From assembly GCA_022559845.1 (NCBI GenBank), contig CM040127.1, positions 32,140,708 to 32,204,707 on the forward strand: a DNA stretch of 64,000 nucleotides, given 5' to 3'. The notes below the pieces were generated by a model. The model ran no database searches. It saw only the letters and a list, made by a program, of their open reading frames with translations, and was not told the DNA's origin. Source of the stretch: Amorphophallus konjac. Lineage: Eukaryota; Streptophyta; Magnoliopsida; Alismatales; Araceae. Shown here one piece after another: positions 48,741 through 61,028 of the stretch. Position 1 is the first letter of the stretch. Every line of letters begins with the position of its first letter. The position numbers and the translations under genes are program-made.

Positions 48741-48905
48741 CTAGGGCGTTCCCCGTAAGCGACGCGTTACATCGGAACCCGGATGGAATGACAAGTGAGC
48801 AAGGGCCAGCTAGGGCGTTCCCCGTAAGCGACGCGTTACATCGGAACCCGGATGGAATGACAAGTGAGCAAGGGCTAGCTAGGGCGTTCCCCATAAGCGA
48901 CGCGC
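48741..48905. repeat. 69-bp tandem repeat at the RTE 5' end
   Basis: Copies start at 48741, 48810 and 48879 (each begins CTAGGGCGTTCC); the period is exactly 69, a multiple of three, and the third copy is partial. It repeats a 23-residue segment (MTSEQGPARAFPVSD / MTSEQGLARAFPISD) at the start of the reading frame, so the true start codon is uncertain. Confidence 0.93.
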
Positions 48906-51844
48906 CGCAATGGCGCCCGATTGCGGTGTCAAATAGGCAAGGGTTCTCGTGTGGGGTTGGACGCACACGGGTAAAGAAGCAAGTCCAAAAACATAGGATC
49001 CATCTAGCTACTTGGAATATAGGAACTTTAACGGGTAAGAGTTTAGAATTAGTTAAGTTAATGAAGGACAGGAGGATTAACATAGCTTGCCTACAAGAAA
49101 CTAGGTGGAAAGGACATAAAGCTAAAGACATTGATGGATATAAAATTTGGTATACGGGTAATAATAATTCTAGAAATGGTGTTGCTATAATAATAGATAA
49201 AAACTTAAAAGATAGAGTTGTGGAAGTAAATAGATTGGGGGATAGACTAATGTTAATTAAACTTATCTTAGGTGAGGATACTTTGAATATAATTAGTACA
49301 TATGCACCTCAAGTAGGATTAGAAGAGAGCATTAAAAAGCAATTTTGGGAGGCTATTGATAGTTTGATCCAAAATATCCCTAGTGAAGAGAGAATCTTTA
49401 TTGGAGGGGATCTTAATGGTCATGTGGGTAAAGATAATAGAGGCTATGAGAGGATTCATGGAGGGCTTGGTTTTGGCAATAGAAATGATATGGGTAACAC
49501 TATTCTTGATTTTGCTATGGCCTATGATCTAGCAATTACTAATACCTTCTTTAAGAAGAGGGACGAACACTTAATAACGTACAAGAGTGGAACACATATA
49601 AGTCAAATTGATTATTTTCTCATTAGGAAGGCCGATAGAGTTTTATGTAAAGATTGCAAAGTTATTCCTGGTGAGAGTCTAGCCCCTCAACATAGGTTGT
49701 TAGTAATGGATGTCACTATCCCTAAATTCAAAAGAAAGATCATTATAAATAATTATTCCAAGATTAAATGGTGGAATTTAAAAGGTAAAAGTTTGGAAAC
49801 ATTTAAAAATCATCTATTAAAGGAAAATATTTGGAATTTAGAACAAGAAACTAATGTAATGTGGAATAATGTTACAAATTGTATAACGAGGGTTGCAAAA
49901 CAACTCTTAGGCGAATCTAAAGGTAAAAAGAATTTAGAAAAAGAGACTTGGTGGTGGAGTGAGGAAATCCAAAATATCATTAGAGTAAAAAAGGAATGCT
50001 TTAAAGTTTGGCAAACTAACAAAAATGATCAAACCCTAGAAGCCTATAAAATCGCTAAAAAGAGAGCTAAGAGAATAGTTAGCGAAGCTAAATCAAAGGC
50101 ATTTGAAGATTTATATAATAAATTAGGAACTCGAGAGGGTGAAAAGGACATATTTAAACTTGCTAAATTAAGAGAAATGAAAACTAGAGATTTAGATCAT
50201 GTTCGGTGCATCAAAGGTGAAGATCAAAGGGTTTTAACTAAGGATCTTGAGATTAAAGGGAGGTGGCATAGCTATTTTCAGCAGTTACTTAATGGAGATT
50301 CCGTCAATGATTTATCTTTAGAAGGTACCCAAGAGTCCACAATATTTGATAAATATCAATATTTCAGGCGTATTAAGATGTCAGAAGTGGAGGATGCTTT
50401 AAGAAAAATGAAAGTGGGTAAGGCCTTAGGACTAGATGGCTTACCTATTGAAGTTTGGAAAGGCCTAGGAGATATCGGTATTCAGTGGCTAACTAAATTT
50501 TTTAATAAAATTTTAAAGGAACGGAGAATACCAGAAGTTTGGAGAAAAAGTGTTGTAGTTCCTTTCTATAAAAACAAAGGAGATATTCAAAGTTGTAACA
50601 ATTATCGTGGAATTAAGCTTATGAGTCATACTATGAAACTTTGGGAAAGAGTAATTGAAAAACGCCTCCGATGTATGACTACTGTATCGGAAAATCAGTT
50701 TGGTTTTATGCCAAATAGATCTACTACAGAAGCTATTTTCTTACTACGGCAGCTAATGGAGAAGTATAGAGAGATGAGAAAAGATTTGTATATAGTTTTT
50801 CTTGATTTAGAGAAGGCGTACGATCGAGTACCGAGAGAATTGATTTGGTGGACATTAAGAATGAAAGGAATCTCTCAAGGATATGTTGATTTGATTAAGG
50901 ATATGTACGACGGCGCTATTACTAGTGTTCGGACTATTGCTGGGGAGACTGGTGAATTTCTCGTTTCTATAGGTTTGCATCAAGGTTCTGCACTAAGTCC
51001 GTATCTCTTTGCCTTAGTTATGGATGAAGTAACTAAACAATTGCATGAGGATATCCCTTGGTGTATGCTTTTTGCAGATGATATTGTTTTAATTGATGAG
51101 AGTATTGATGCTCTAAATGCTAAGTTAGAGCGTTGGAGACTTGCCTTGGAGTCTAAAGGTTTTAAAATTAGTAGGAGTAAGTCAGAGTTTATGCACTGTA
51201 ATTTTAGTAATGGGTGAGTGGTTCAGGAAGACATGGTTCTAATTGATGGACATAACATTCAGAAGAATAGTAGCTTTCGATACTTAGGGTCTATCATACA
51301 AGAGAATGGGGAGATTTATGATGACGTTACACATAGGATTAAGGCAGGCTGGTTAAGATGGAGAAGTGCATCAGGTGTCCTTTGTGATCGTCGTATGCCT
51401 GTGAAACTCAAAGGGAGATTTTATAGAACGACTGTGAGACCTGCTTTGTTATATGGTACCGAGTGCTGGGCAGTACGAAAGGAACACCTACACAAAATGT
51501 GTGTAGCAGAGATGAGGATATTGAGATGGATGTGTGGCAAGACTAAGAAAGACAAGATTAGGAATGAGCGTATCCGTAAGGACTTAGGGATAGCTCCAAT
51601 TGATAGTAAAATGAGAGAAAATAGACTCAGGTGGTTTGGGCATGTGTGTCGTCGCCCTAACTCAGCGCCGGTTAAAAGATGTGACCAAATCTTAGTGGAT
51701 GCTAGTAAAAGAGCTCGGGGAAGGCCTAAAATGAGATGGTGCGATGTTATTAGGAAGGACATTAGTTTCTTGGGTTTAAATACGAATATTGCACTTGATA
51801 GAAATCTTTGGCGGAACAGGATTCATGTAGCCGACCCCAATTAA
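48788..51844 (+). pseudogene. RTE endonuclease-reverse transcriptase, one nonsense codon
   Basis: One frame runs from 48788 to TAA 51842-51844, interrupted only by TGA at 51215-51217. The endonuclease (about residues 70-305) shows ATWNIGTLTG, CLQETRWKG, FIGGDLNGHVG, SQIDYFLI and PQHRLLVMDV. RT (about 540-790) shows LGLDGLPIEVWK, NYRGIKLMSHTMK, LEKAYDRVPRELIW, GLHQGSALSPYLF and the catalytic FADDIVLID. The C-terminal part after the stop has RTTVRPALLYGTECW and RLRWFGHVCRR. It would nick DNA and prime reverse transcription at the target. About 1,018 codons, normal for plant RTEs. Confidence 0.95.
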
Positions 51845-51897
51845 TTGGGATAAGGCTCTGATGATGATGATGATGATGATGATATAAGCTAGAGATT

Positions 51898-52988
51898 GAA
51901 ATAATGTTCTTAATAATATTAGGAATATAATAACAGTCATTCAGCTCCAGAATGACTTCTGAAGGTAAACTGAGACGTGCAGTCCCGACAGCTTTGGCAG
52001 AAACCAAAGCTCCATTTCTCATCCTCAGTTCAATCTCCTTTTTGCCCAATCGCCTTCTATTTGCCAGCACCTGCATAGAATTGCAGATATGAGATGCACA
52101 TCCAGTATCCAATACCCATGATGTGGATTCCATATATGACAAATTAATGTATATGACAAAAATACCTTCATTTAGAATTGCCTTGCAATTCCTTTTCCAA
52201 TGCCCAGTTTCTCCGCATCGAAAATATTTGTCTTCCTTTTCATTCTTCTTGCCCTTCCCTTTGTCAACCTTGGCGAGCTGCTTACCCGTGGCCTTTTTCT
52301 TTCCCTTCCCTTTGTTACTTGTGGTGGATATTTGGGTTGCCTTCCTTTTCTTGTTGGCCCGACCAACAATCATTACAGACGAAGATGGTTTATCTTTCTG
52401 CATGGTTCCTTCAGCACTCTTTAACATATTGAGCAGCTCTGGGAGAGTTGCTTCAATCATGTTCATGTTAAAGTTCATGATGAAGGAAGAAAAGGAATCG
52501 GGCAATGACTGGAGTATAAGATCAATGCATAGTTCAAGATCCAACTTGAACCCCAATGCATTGAGTCTTTCAATCCACTCCATCATTTTCAGTACATGGG
52601 CCTGTACTGATGAACCCTCAGACATCCGTGTCCTGAAAAGCCTTTTGGAGATGTCATACCTCTCAATCCTACCCTGCTCCCCGAAGAGCTGGCGTAGATT
52701 GAGAAGTATACTTCTACAATCAGTCTTTTCAAATTACCTCTGTAGCTCGGGAGCCATAGAGGCCAACATGTAACATTGGGTAAGGGAGGAGTCCTCAGAC
52801 CACTTGGCATAAGCCAGTAACTCGCCCTCGTCGGCATCAGGAGCTGGCTCAGAATGAACCGTGTCCAACACGTACGCAATCTTTTCGGCGGTAAGGACTA
52901 TGCGTAGATTACGCAGCCAATTCGAGTAATTCGGTCCAGTTAATCTATTTGCATCCAAGATGCCGCGGAGGGGGTTGGACGACGACAT
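51898..52988 (-). pseudogene. copia gag and protease of element E
   Basis: The start is the minus-strand ATG 52988-52986 (MSSSNPLRGILDANRLTG, NYSNWLRNLRIVL). The gag domain continues past a TAA at 52736-52734 in the same frame (MMEWIERLNALGFKLDLEL), followed by a Lys-rich stretch. Next come a zinc knuckle whose first Cys is replaced (YFRCGETGHWKRNC) and the protease (WVLDTGCASHICNSMQVL). The frame is cut at 51898 by the RTE insertion. The altered knuckle and the stop show decay. Confidence 0.92.
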
Positions 52989-53316
52989 TGTAATCTGGAT
53001 AAGAAATAAAAGACAACTTAGCATGTGTTCAAATTCTAACTTAGATGTGGTTTTCTATCTTAGTTAGTCCCACTATTTTTCGATCGAACTATATAACCCT
53101 CAGTATATAGAACGGGAGATCAACGAGATCAACCTAGTGGGTCGGAATCCCAACGAGACTGATGTACGACCTTGTGGAAAGCACAACAAGCCATACACCA
53201 TCTCAAGGGCAGTCAGCAGGCACTTGCATCTAATGCAATATCCGATATTCGGCCCCCGAGAAATCATCCCCTTGTGGAAAGCACAACAAAGGATATTCTC
53301 GGTTAGATCTAACCAT

Positions 53317-54260
53317 TTTTTTTAAATCCAAAAAGCCCTACCTAGGGGCAGATGGGGGTACCATCGGCCACTAGGGGGTGTAATTTATTACTGAAGAAAA
53401 TGAATAAAGATTACATCTGTCGAATACTGGACATACCCAGCTTATCCATTAGAGCCTCTCCTTTTATAATAGGAGGTAATTCATTGTAGGAAAGAAAAAC
53501 ATTACATTTGGAGGAGCAGGCTAAAGAAGCCAACAGATCTGCAATTTTATTTCCTTCTCTGTAAGTGTGAGCAATCTTGTCAAACTGGGTAGTAGATCTC
53601 CAAATGTCTCTTGCATAAGGAAGAATTGACCATGGACATTGATAATCCTTGAGAATAACTCGAACAAGAACTTGGGAATCACATTCAATATAGGCAGGTT
53701 GGTTTGAAATAGTATGCAAATAATGAATACCATCAATAAGAGCTCTTGCCTCTGCTACTAGGCTGTTAGCCTGGCCATAGAAATGGGAGAAAGCTAAGAG
53801 AACATTGCCAATGTGATCTCTGATGACACCACCTCCTCCAGAGGTACCATCGGATTTGCAGGCCCCATCAATGTTTAATTTTAAGAATGGCCAAGGGGGA
53901 GATACCCATTTTATTGCTTTCAGCTGAGCACCAATTGAACTTGGGATTGAGATCCCTAAGGAATTAAGAATCCTCCTTTTGCTAATATCATACTCTTTGT
54001 AAGATGCACTTGTGCAAGCTTGCTTCACTTTAGCAATAACTTGATGAAGAATTCGGCATTTGGATATAGTGCTGCCTTCATATCTCGCAGAGTTCCTAGC
54101 TCTCCAAACATCCCAGCAACCAATGCCAATCGCTGCTAGGATAAGGAGGCCATGAGCTGAATTCACCTTGATGTGGCTAGTAGCATTTGAAATAAAAGAT
54201 GTGACTGAATTTCCTTCCAATGGCAGCCCCATGGCTTGGAAATAAGACCATAAGTGAGAT
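53317..54260 (-). mobile_element. 5'-truncated L1-type LINE
   Basis: 944 bp on the minus strand in the copia leader, flanked by a 16-bp duplication GGTTAGATCTAACCAT (53301-53316 and 54261-54276). Its 3' end is a short A tail (T run at 53316-53323 on the plus strand), and the 5' end is cut within the second ORF. Target duplication, A tail and 5' truncation are all typical of L1 retrotransposition. Confidence 0.92.
53411..54259 (-). pseudogene. LINE ORF2 C-terminus with RNase H domain
   Basis: Open from the truncation point to TAA 53413-53411. The plant LINE RNase H domain (RVT_3 type) is complete: LNIDGACKSDG, LVAEARALIDGI, YIECDSQVLVRV and EGNKIADLLASLA supply the Asp-Glu-Asp-Asp catalytic set. 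Upstream it has the region following the LINE zinc-binding domain (IGCWDVWRARNSARYEG). The RT part is missing through 5' truncation, so this is a dead fragment even though the frame is open. Confidence 0.9.
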
Positions 54261-54480
54261 GGTTAGATCTAACCATCATTACTACATAGCAATGAGTTCA
54301 TGACCCGACCCTTGTGGAAAGCACAACAAAGCCGAGTTCAATTCCTCACCCCATTGAGGCCGAGCTTTGGAGTTTAATCCCGCCCCCAAACTCATGGACC
54401 TTGTGGAAAGCACAACAAATCCATGAAATGAAGACGTTCATTCACTCCATAATGATGGAGGGCCACGATGACTCCTAGAG

Positions 54481-56533
54481 CCACGCTTATCAGATCTAAA
54501 ATTTAATCGCGAGGGAATTTAATTTTATCTTGATCTCACCCTAGGTGGTAATATAAATATATCTAATATATTTACCGTACCTAGTAGTTTGCACAAAATA
54601 AATACATCCAATGCAAAAAATAAACGCAAGTGATCATGGACTTTAACCCTAATGTAACTAAGACATCCGGCCCGCTTCCAAAACAGCTGGATCGTCCTCG
54701 TCGGGTGTACTCCGCGCTTTCAAACTCCGACGCCGCATCAATTATAATTTTTACACGGCACGCAGGTCGGAAAAATTAAATTACAAGTGACTCAAATTCC
54801 AGCAGCCCTTAGGGTGAGTACAACAATGGAGGAAGATAGAAGTACATTGAAATTTTAACAGAGAGAGAAAGGAGATTCGCAGACCCCAATTAATTACATT
54901 AATCCAAGTCCATGATCACTTGCCAACCCATTCAAATAAAATCAATCAAAGGTTATTTTCTAAAAATAATCCTTACTTTTGAATTTAAAAATGGGATGTG
55001 CAAACAAAAATAGGCTAGCTTTGTTTAATTTTAAAAATCAAAGCATGATTAACTAAAATTAAACACACAAGCAGGCCATACAAGGTAAATAAAGTAAAGC
55101 ACGTAAAGAACCATCATTTTCTACAGGGGCATGTAATTGAGATAATTAATTAAATTTAAATTTAATTATCTAATAATCAAATTTAAATTCAAAATTTAAA
55201 CATGCCAATAATTTAAATTTAAATTCAAACTAATTATCCAATAATTTTGTTTGAAAATAAATTTAAAATAATGCAATTATCCTCAATTAGTAATTTTCTA
55301 AAATTTAAAATTTGAATTTAACAATTATCTAATAATTAAAATTCAAATAATTGAATTTTCTACATTTAACTTCAATAAAATTTAAATTTAAATTTTTTTA
55401 ATTATCTAATAATTAAAAATTCAAAAACTTAAATTTTTACTGAAGTAACTTCAATTATTACCATTTTATCTCAAGGTAAATAGTAATTATCTCACCTCAG
55501 TAAATTCAACACAGTTAAATAAAATTTAACATTTGATATTTACCATTGAGATAACACTATTTAACTTACTAGATAAAATTCGAGTGTGAAGGGGAAGAGG
55601 AGAGGGGAAAAGATGTGAGTTTTTTGCACAAAAATCATTGTTAAATGAGAATTTACAAAAAAATAATTCATGTAAATGTATTAACAGATATATCACTGAC
55701 TAAATTTAAATTATGTAAAATGTCATATTTATTTACAGGCATATCACCTCTTTTTGTCAAAAACTTACAAAAAAATTACACTTAAATGCCATTTATGCAC
55801 TATTTGAATTTATTCAGTGACACGTCTACTAATATATTTGTATGAATGATTTTTTTTTTATAAATTCCACTCTAACAATAGTTTTCATTCAAAAATCTCA
55901 AAATATATTTGGCAGGGCAGGGGAAAGTGGGGGTGGACAGTAGGGAGGTAGCGGGAGGAAGAAGATGGTGAGGGAGGAATAGGAATAGAAGGGGATGGAC
56001 AGATACCAGGATTTGGTTGGGGGTCTCTCACCCTATCTCCCTATCAGAGACGATACAACCTTGGGGTCTCTCACCTCACCTCTATGGGAGGGAAAAGAGC
56101 TCTCCAAGCAAACATGACAAAGTTTTTTTTTTTTTGTAATCCTCCTTCGTTCAAAATGGAAAGTACATGGATTTAGTAATATGGGAAAGTGCCCGCCTCT
56201 CCCATCCATATTATGTATAGTCTGTCTCGAGATCCGATGGTCTGAAAAAAATTAAAAAAAGAATGATTTAAAAAATTCCAAAAAATCAAAGTTATATATA
56301 TTATGTTTTAGATTTTTTTGAAATATCTCATCTTAAGACTGGCTGTACAGATGGATCGGGGAGGTCGACCCCCATTACTCCGTATTTTTTCTTTTAAAAA
56401 GAAAACTTATTGCACACAAAAAAGTGTACAATAAACACCAAGCCTAACTCTTTCAACTAATATTTGCCTTCTCAGATCCCATTCGAGATAATGTATGATT
56501 GTCATTGGATAGTTTAAGAAATCAAAAGTAAAT
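54481..56533. other. Unassigned AT-rich DNA
   Basis: No gene or TE domain recognised. 55130-55560 is dominated by AATTTAAATTTAAAT-like low-complexity sequence. A match to the copia 3' LTR was looked for and not seen. Confidence 0.5.
54626..54923. repeat. 18-bp perfect inverted repeat, 262-bp loop
   Basis: GCAAGTGATCATGGACTT at 54626-54643 is the exact reverse complement of 54906-54923. It lies in non-coding DNA to the right of the copia leader. The origin is unknown. Confidence 0.85.
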
Positions 56534-57461
56534 TGTAACGACCCGAGAATCCGATTACCGGGAAGGCCCGATAACCCGAGACTCGCACCGCCACCCACGA
56601 GTCCGAAGACTCGGAAGGGTTAAAAGGATGGTGTGGAAACTACATAGTTATCACAAGTAATTGCAGAAATTAAACAGTTATAATATTAAGCAGGAAATAA
56701 GATAGCAATTTACATGGTCCACAAAATAAAATAACCACGACAACAGTCCACGACTAGTACAGTGACAAGAAAGAAAAGTACAGCTACACGGGGCATCCCC
56801 CGGCTCAGACCACTGGCACTACCCCTGGGCACCCGCACCACGCTGCGCTCCGGACGCGCTCCCCGAAGGTGGCGTCTCACCTGAAACACGGTGAAAACAC
56901 GTAGGGAATGAGTCTCGGAACAAGACTCAGTAGGGATCACTCGAACCCTACCTCGTAAAACGAGCAACCACTACTCTAGCGGTAGGAGAGTACCTCGGAA
57001 AGGAAAGCCATGTACTCTACAAAGCAAGACTCTACGGCACGCAAACCGACACACGTGCTACGAAGAGAAGACCGAAGCTCAACGGTCACCGACAAACCCG
57101 AAGGTCGGGAACACACGACTGACAGTCTGACACTCCGTACTCGACAGGAGTACCACCCACTAGAAGCACAGCCGGTAGCGTCCCCTGACGTCTGACACCG
57201 CGCCGCAGGTGAACCGCCTGGCGTGGTAGGTCCTACCCGAGGCGCAAACACCGAAAAGTAACTCACAACAAGTGACTAGCTGGGGTCACGCCCGTCGACG
57301 TGGGTCCAACCGCCCCCAACCACGTGTGCACACACAGACCACGCGTCCTAGGTCTGGCCCTCTGACCGGTTTTCCCCCGCAGCCGGACTCTGGCTACGAC
57401 GAGGGGCCTACGGTAACCGGTCCACAAACCGTCTCGAAAGGTGGGTGCCCGTACACCACTC

Positions 57462-60400
57462 TGCCACACAAATTTCAAATATTTATAACCGCACTCACTC
57501 ACTTATGGATTTGAAAACATGAGTATAATGGTAAGTACGGGTCGATCCCACGGGGAAGGAATTTGGTTATTTTTCTTAGTTGGAAAATATTCTTGTGTTT
57601 TGAAAAACCAATTTTTGGGTTTTGAGTGCGATTACAACTAACGGAAATGAAATTACAACTTGAAATGACAAGGGATAAGTAAAGAAAATTTAGCCAATTG
57701 AGTGAAGAACGTCGTCGTTTCCACGCCGAGCCTTTGATGATGATCGTTCCGCCTAGGAAGTCGACGCCGTGAGAGGATTTGAAGAAGAATCACCGCTTCG
57801 GGTATGTTTGAAACACTTAAGAAGAACGGGTTTGCAGATAACAAGTTTGAAACTTTAAGGTGAAAACAAAACAGAATTCAAGTGGAAATGGGGGTTGGAA
57901 GAAATGAAATAACTTGAAATCTGAATGGAATTAGAAAAAGTTGAAAACATGAAAGTTGTAGAGAATTGAAAAAGGAAGAACTTTTATGAAGAACACAGAA
58001 ATAGACAATGAAAGGAAGATAAGGAAAAACTAGAAAAACTATGACCTATTGGTTCGGATGAACAGTAATTGACAGAAAACCAGCACCTAGAAAACTTAAT
58101 TCTAAAGCTCAAAAGAAGAGGAATCTGACAAAGTGCAAGAAGAATAAAACTTAGAGATACAAGAGAGGAACAACTCTTATGAAGAACTCAGAGTTATTTG
58201 AGGAATAGAAAGACTTCAAAATGAATGAATGGAAGAAGGTATCACCACGGATGAACAGTGAATGCACATGACAGCACTTAAGAAAATGGGTATTAATTCT
58301 ATGAATTTGGACGAATTTGAAGAAATGCTAAACAGAGAAGTTGAAGAAAACTTAAAAAGGAACAACTTTTATGAAGAAAAGAATTTGAAATGAGGATCAC
58401 AATAATGAGAAATAAGGTTATGAAAAGACTGAATTCCAAAATGAAACTTGTATTGCAATAAATTCAACTTACAAATTTACCTTCAAAAGCTTGGAAAAAC
58501 ACAACTTCAACAATCAAAAACTTCAGAAATGTAAAGAACTAACTTACATTACAAGTGCCCATAGCTAGCTCTCTCCCTAACTCCATCTAGTTCTAATTCT
58601 AACAACTAACTACTCCTTTCATTACAAGTGATACCCCCTTTATATAGGGTTTACAATCTCTTCTTGCTCATATAAAACACTCAAATACACCTAATTTTTA
58701 CCCAACTTGGTAGGCTGGAGTGTGCTGCACCTTTTGTCATTTTTTTCTGATTTTTTCGGATTTTTCTGGTATTTATTTGGCTTTTTCTTCTCTCTTTCTC
58801 TCTTATTTCTCTTCTGCCGGCGCGTTGCGCCGACCGGTTAGGCGGCCGGCCGCCGTGGGCCCGCCGTGCGCCGAACCTCCTGCCGCCTGCCGCGTGTGTC
58901 GCACGGCGGGCGCGTGCGCCCGCGTGCCTTGCCGCTGCCGCGTGGCCCGGCCTGCCGAGCCCATTTGCCGAGTGTTGCTCTGCTCGACAGTCGTTGTTAA
59001 AATTGCCGTGCCACACAAATTTCAAATATTTATAACCGCACTCACTCACTTATGGATTTGAAAACATGAGTATAATGGTAAGTACGGGTCGATCCCACGG
59101 GGAAGGAATTTGGTTATTTTTCTTAGTTGGAAAATATTCTTGTGTTTTGAAAAATCAATTGTTGGAATTTGGAGTGCGATTATGAAAACTTAAATTGGAA
59201 AACATAACAGAATTCAAGTGAAAATAAGGGTTGGAAGAAAATGCATAACTTCAAATATAGACAGAATGAGAAGAAGTGTAAAACATGAAAGTTGTAGAGA
59301 ATTAAAAAAGGAAGAACTTTTATGAAGAACACAGAAACAGAAAATGAAAGGAAGATAAGGAAAAACTATGACCTATTAGTTCGGATGAACAGTAATTGAC
59401 AGAAAACCAGCACCTTGAAAAATAAATTCTAAAGCTCAAAAGAAGAGGAATTTGACAAAGTGCAAGAAGAATAAAACTTAGAGATACAAGAGAGGAAGAA
59501 CTCTTATGAAGAACTCAGAGTTATTTGAGGACTAGAAAGACTTCAAAATGAATGAATGGAAGAAGGTATCACCACGGATGAACAGTAAATGCACAGGACA
59601 GCACTTAAGAAAACGGACCAGAACTCTATGAAATAGGAAGAATTTGAAGAAATGATAAACAGAGAAGTTGAAGAAGACTTGTAAATAAACAACTTTTGTG
59701 AAGAAAGCAAATTGAAATAAAGATTACAACCATGCGAAATAAGGCTAAGAACAGGCTGAATTCAAAAATGAAACTTTTATTGAAATAAGAACAACTTACA
59801 ACTTTGACTTCAAAAGCTTTGAAAATACAACTTGATGCACTCAACAACTTCAGAAATGTAAAGAACAACTTACATTACAAGTGACCAAAGCTAGCTCTCC
59901 CCCTACTCAACATTGCCATCTTGCTAATTCTACTTGCTAACTAACTTGCTAACTCCTCATTCAAGACCAATGCACCCTTTATATAGGGGTTACAAAAACA
60001 TTCCAAACAAGTGTACCCAATTTTAGCCTAAAATGGTAGGCAGGTAGGTTCTGCCCACTTTGCCATTTTTTTCGGAATTTTATGAATTTGTTTGGCATTT
60101 TTTTTTGGCATCTTTCTCTTCTTTTCTCTCATTTCCTCTCTCTGCGGGCGCAACGCACCGACCTGTTCGGCGGTTTCGGCCGCCCGCCCGGTGGACCCCC
60201 GTGCGCCCGCCCGCCTGCGTGCCTGCCGCGTGTGCGCGTGGCGCACGTTGCGCCCGCGTGCCGCCGCGACCGCCTGTCGCGTGTCCAGCACCTGCCCTCG
60301 CGCCGCGTGTGAGCCCGGCCCCGCCGCTGCTTGCCACGCACCCCCCTCGCCCGCCTTCGCCCGGCCTCGTCGCCCGTGCCGGGCGGCGAAGGCGGGAAGG

Positions 60401-60996
60401 CGGGGGCGGGGGGTGTTTAAACTTTTGTTTTTTGTTTTTTAGTTTTCTTTTATTTTAATATATATATATTATATAAATATATATATCTATATAACTATAT
60501 ATATATCTATATATTCTTAGAAAATTCCAAAAAATAGCAAATAATTTTATTTTTTGTTCTAAATTTTTTTCTTTTCTTTTTGAACCAATCCTCGAGCTTT
60601 TGGCCCATTCAAAATATAATTTTTATTTTCTTTTATTTTTTTTGGAGCTTTCCTCGTACTACGTGCCTGCATAAATACATAAAAATGTAATTAAAATTTA
60701 TTTAATTTCATAAAAATAAACATTTGATACAAAATCAACAATAAGTGTGAGAAGTGGATATTGATCATAATTTAAGCTCAGAAAAATGTGAATAATGATG
60801 AATTAACAAGGAAAAATACACACTTATCACCGAGCCCCGCCCGCGTGCCGCGCACCCCCCGCCCGCTGTCGCCGTCCGCTCGCGCCACGACCCCCCCTCG
60901 CCCGCCCCTTCGCCGCATCGTCGCCCGTGCCCGGGCGACGAAGGCGGGAAGGGGTGGGGCGGGGCAGGTTTGAACATTTTTTTTAGTTTTTTTTAA

Positions 60997-61028
<32 letters not shown>

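Larger units (their letters stand above)
48613..51881 (+). mobile_element. Near full-length RTE-clade LINE
   Basis: 3,269 bp on the plus strand, inserted in copia element E with a 16-bp target duplication ATATAAGCTAGAGATT (48597-48612 and 51882-51897). It has a short 5' UTR, a single ORF with AP-type endonuclease and RT, a perfect palindrome CCCAATTAATTGGG just before the end, and a (TGA)n tail (51857-51881). This short microsatellite tail in place of poly(A) is the RTE signature. The only obvious defects are one nonsense codon and a 5' tandem duplication. Confidence 0.95.
53171..54418 (-). repeat. Four copies of a 19-nt motif in the copia leader
   Basis: Exact copies at 53171-53189, 53271-53289, 54311-54329 and 54400-54418. 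The motif can itself fold (CTTGTG with CACAA-C-AAG). The flanks differ but pair with each other in each copy, e.g. CATGGA ... TCCATG in the fourth and CGAGAA..ATCC ... GGATATTCTCG in the second. Confidence 0.85.
32667..54480 (-). mobile_element. Ty1/copia element E, split by three insertions
   Basis: Minus-strand copia element in which gag, protease, integrase, RT and RNase H occur in the copia order when read leftward from about 52988. It is interrupted by LINE 53317-54260 (leader), RTE 48613-51881 (between protease and integrase) and long-LTR element C 35722-47243 (start of RT). Removing these insertions together with one copy of each target duplication restores continuity. The 3' LTR is present. 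I could not find a matching 5' LTR to the right, so that end is deleted, too diverged or differently placed; 54480 is an approximate leader limit. Numerous stops show it is old. Confidence 0.88.
52989..54480 (-). other. Leader of copia element E (split by the L1-type LINE)
   Basis: Non-coding sequence upstream of gag. After removal of the LINE and one target copy it holds four identical 19-nt motifs (CTTGTGGAAAGCACAACAA on the plus strand) spaced about 80-100 nt apart, each between complementary arms. Another stem candidate is GAGTTT ... AAACTC at 54371-54392. No primer site was found, so the junction with a 5' LTR is not located. Confidence 0.6.
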
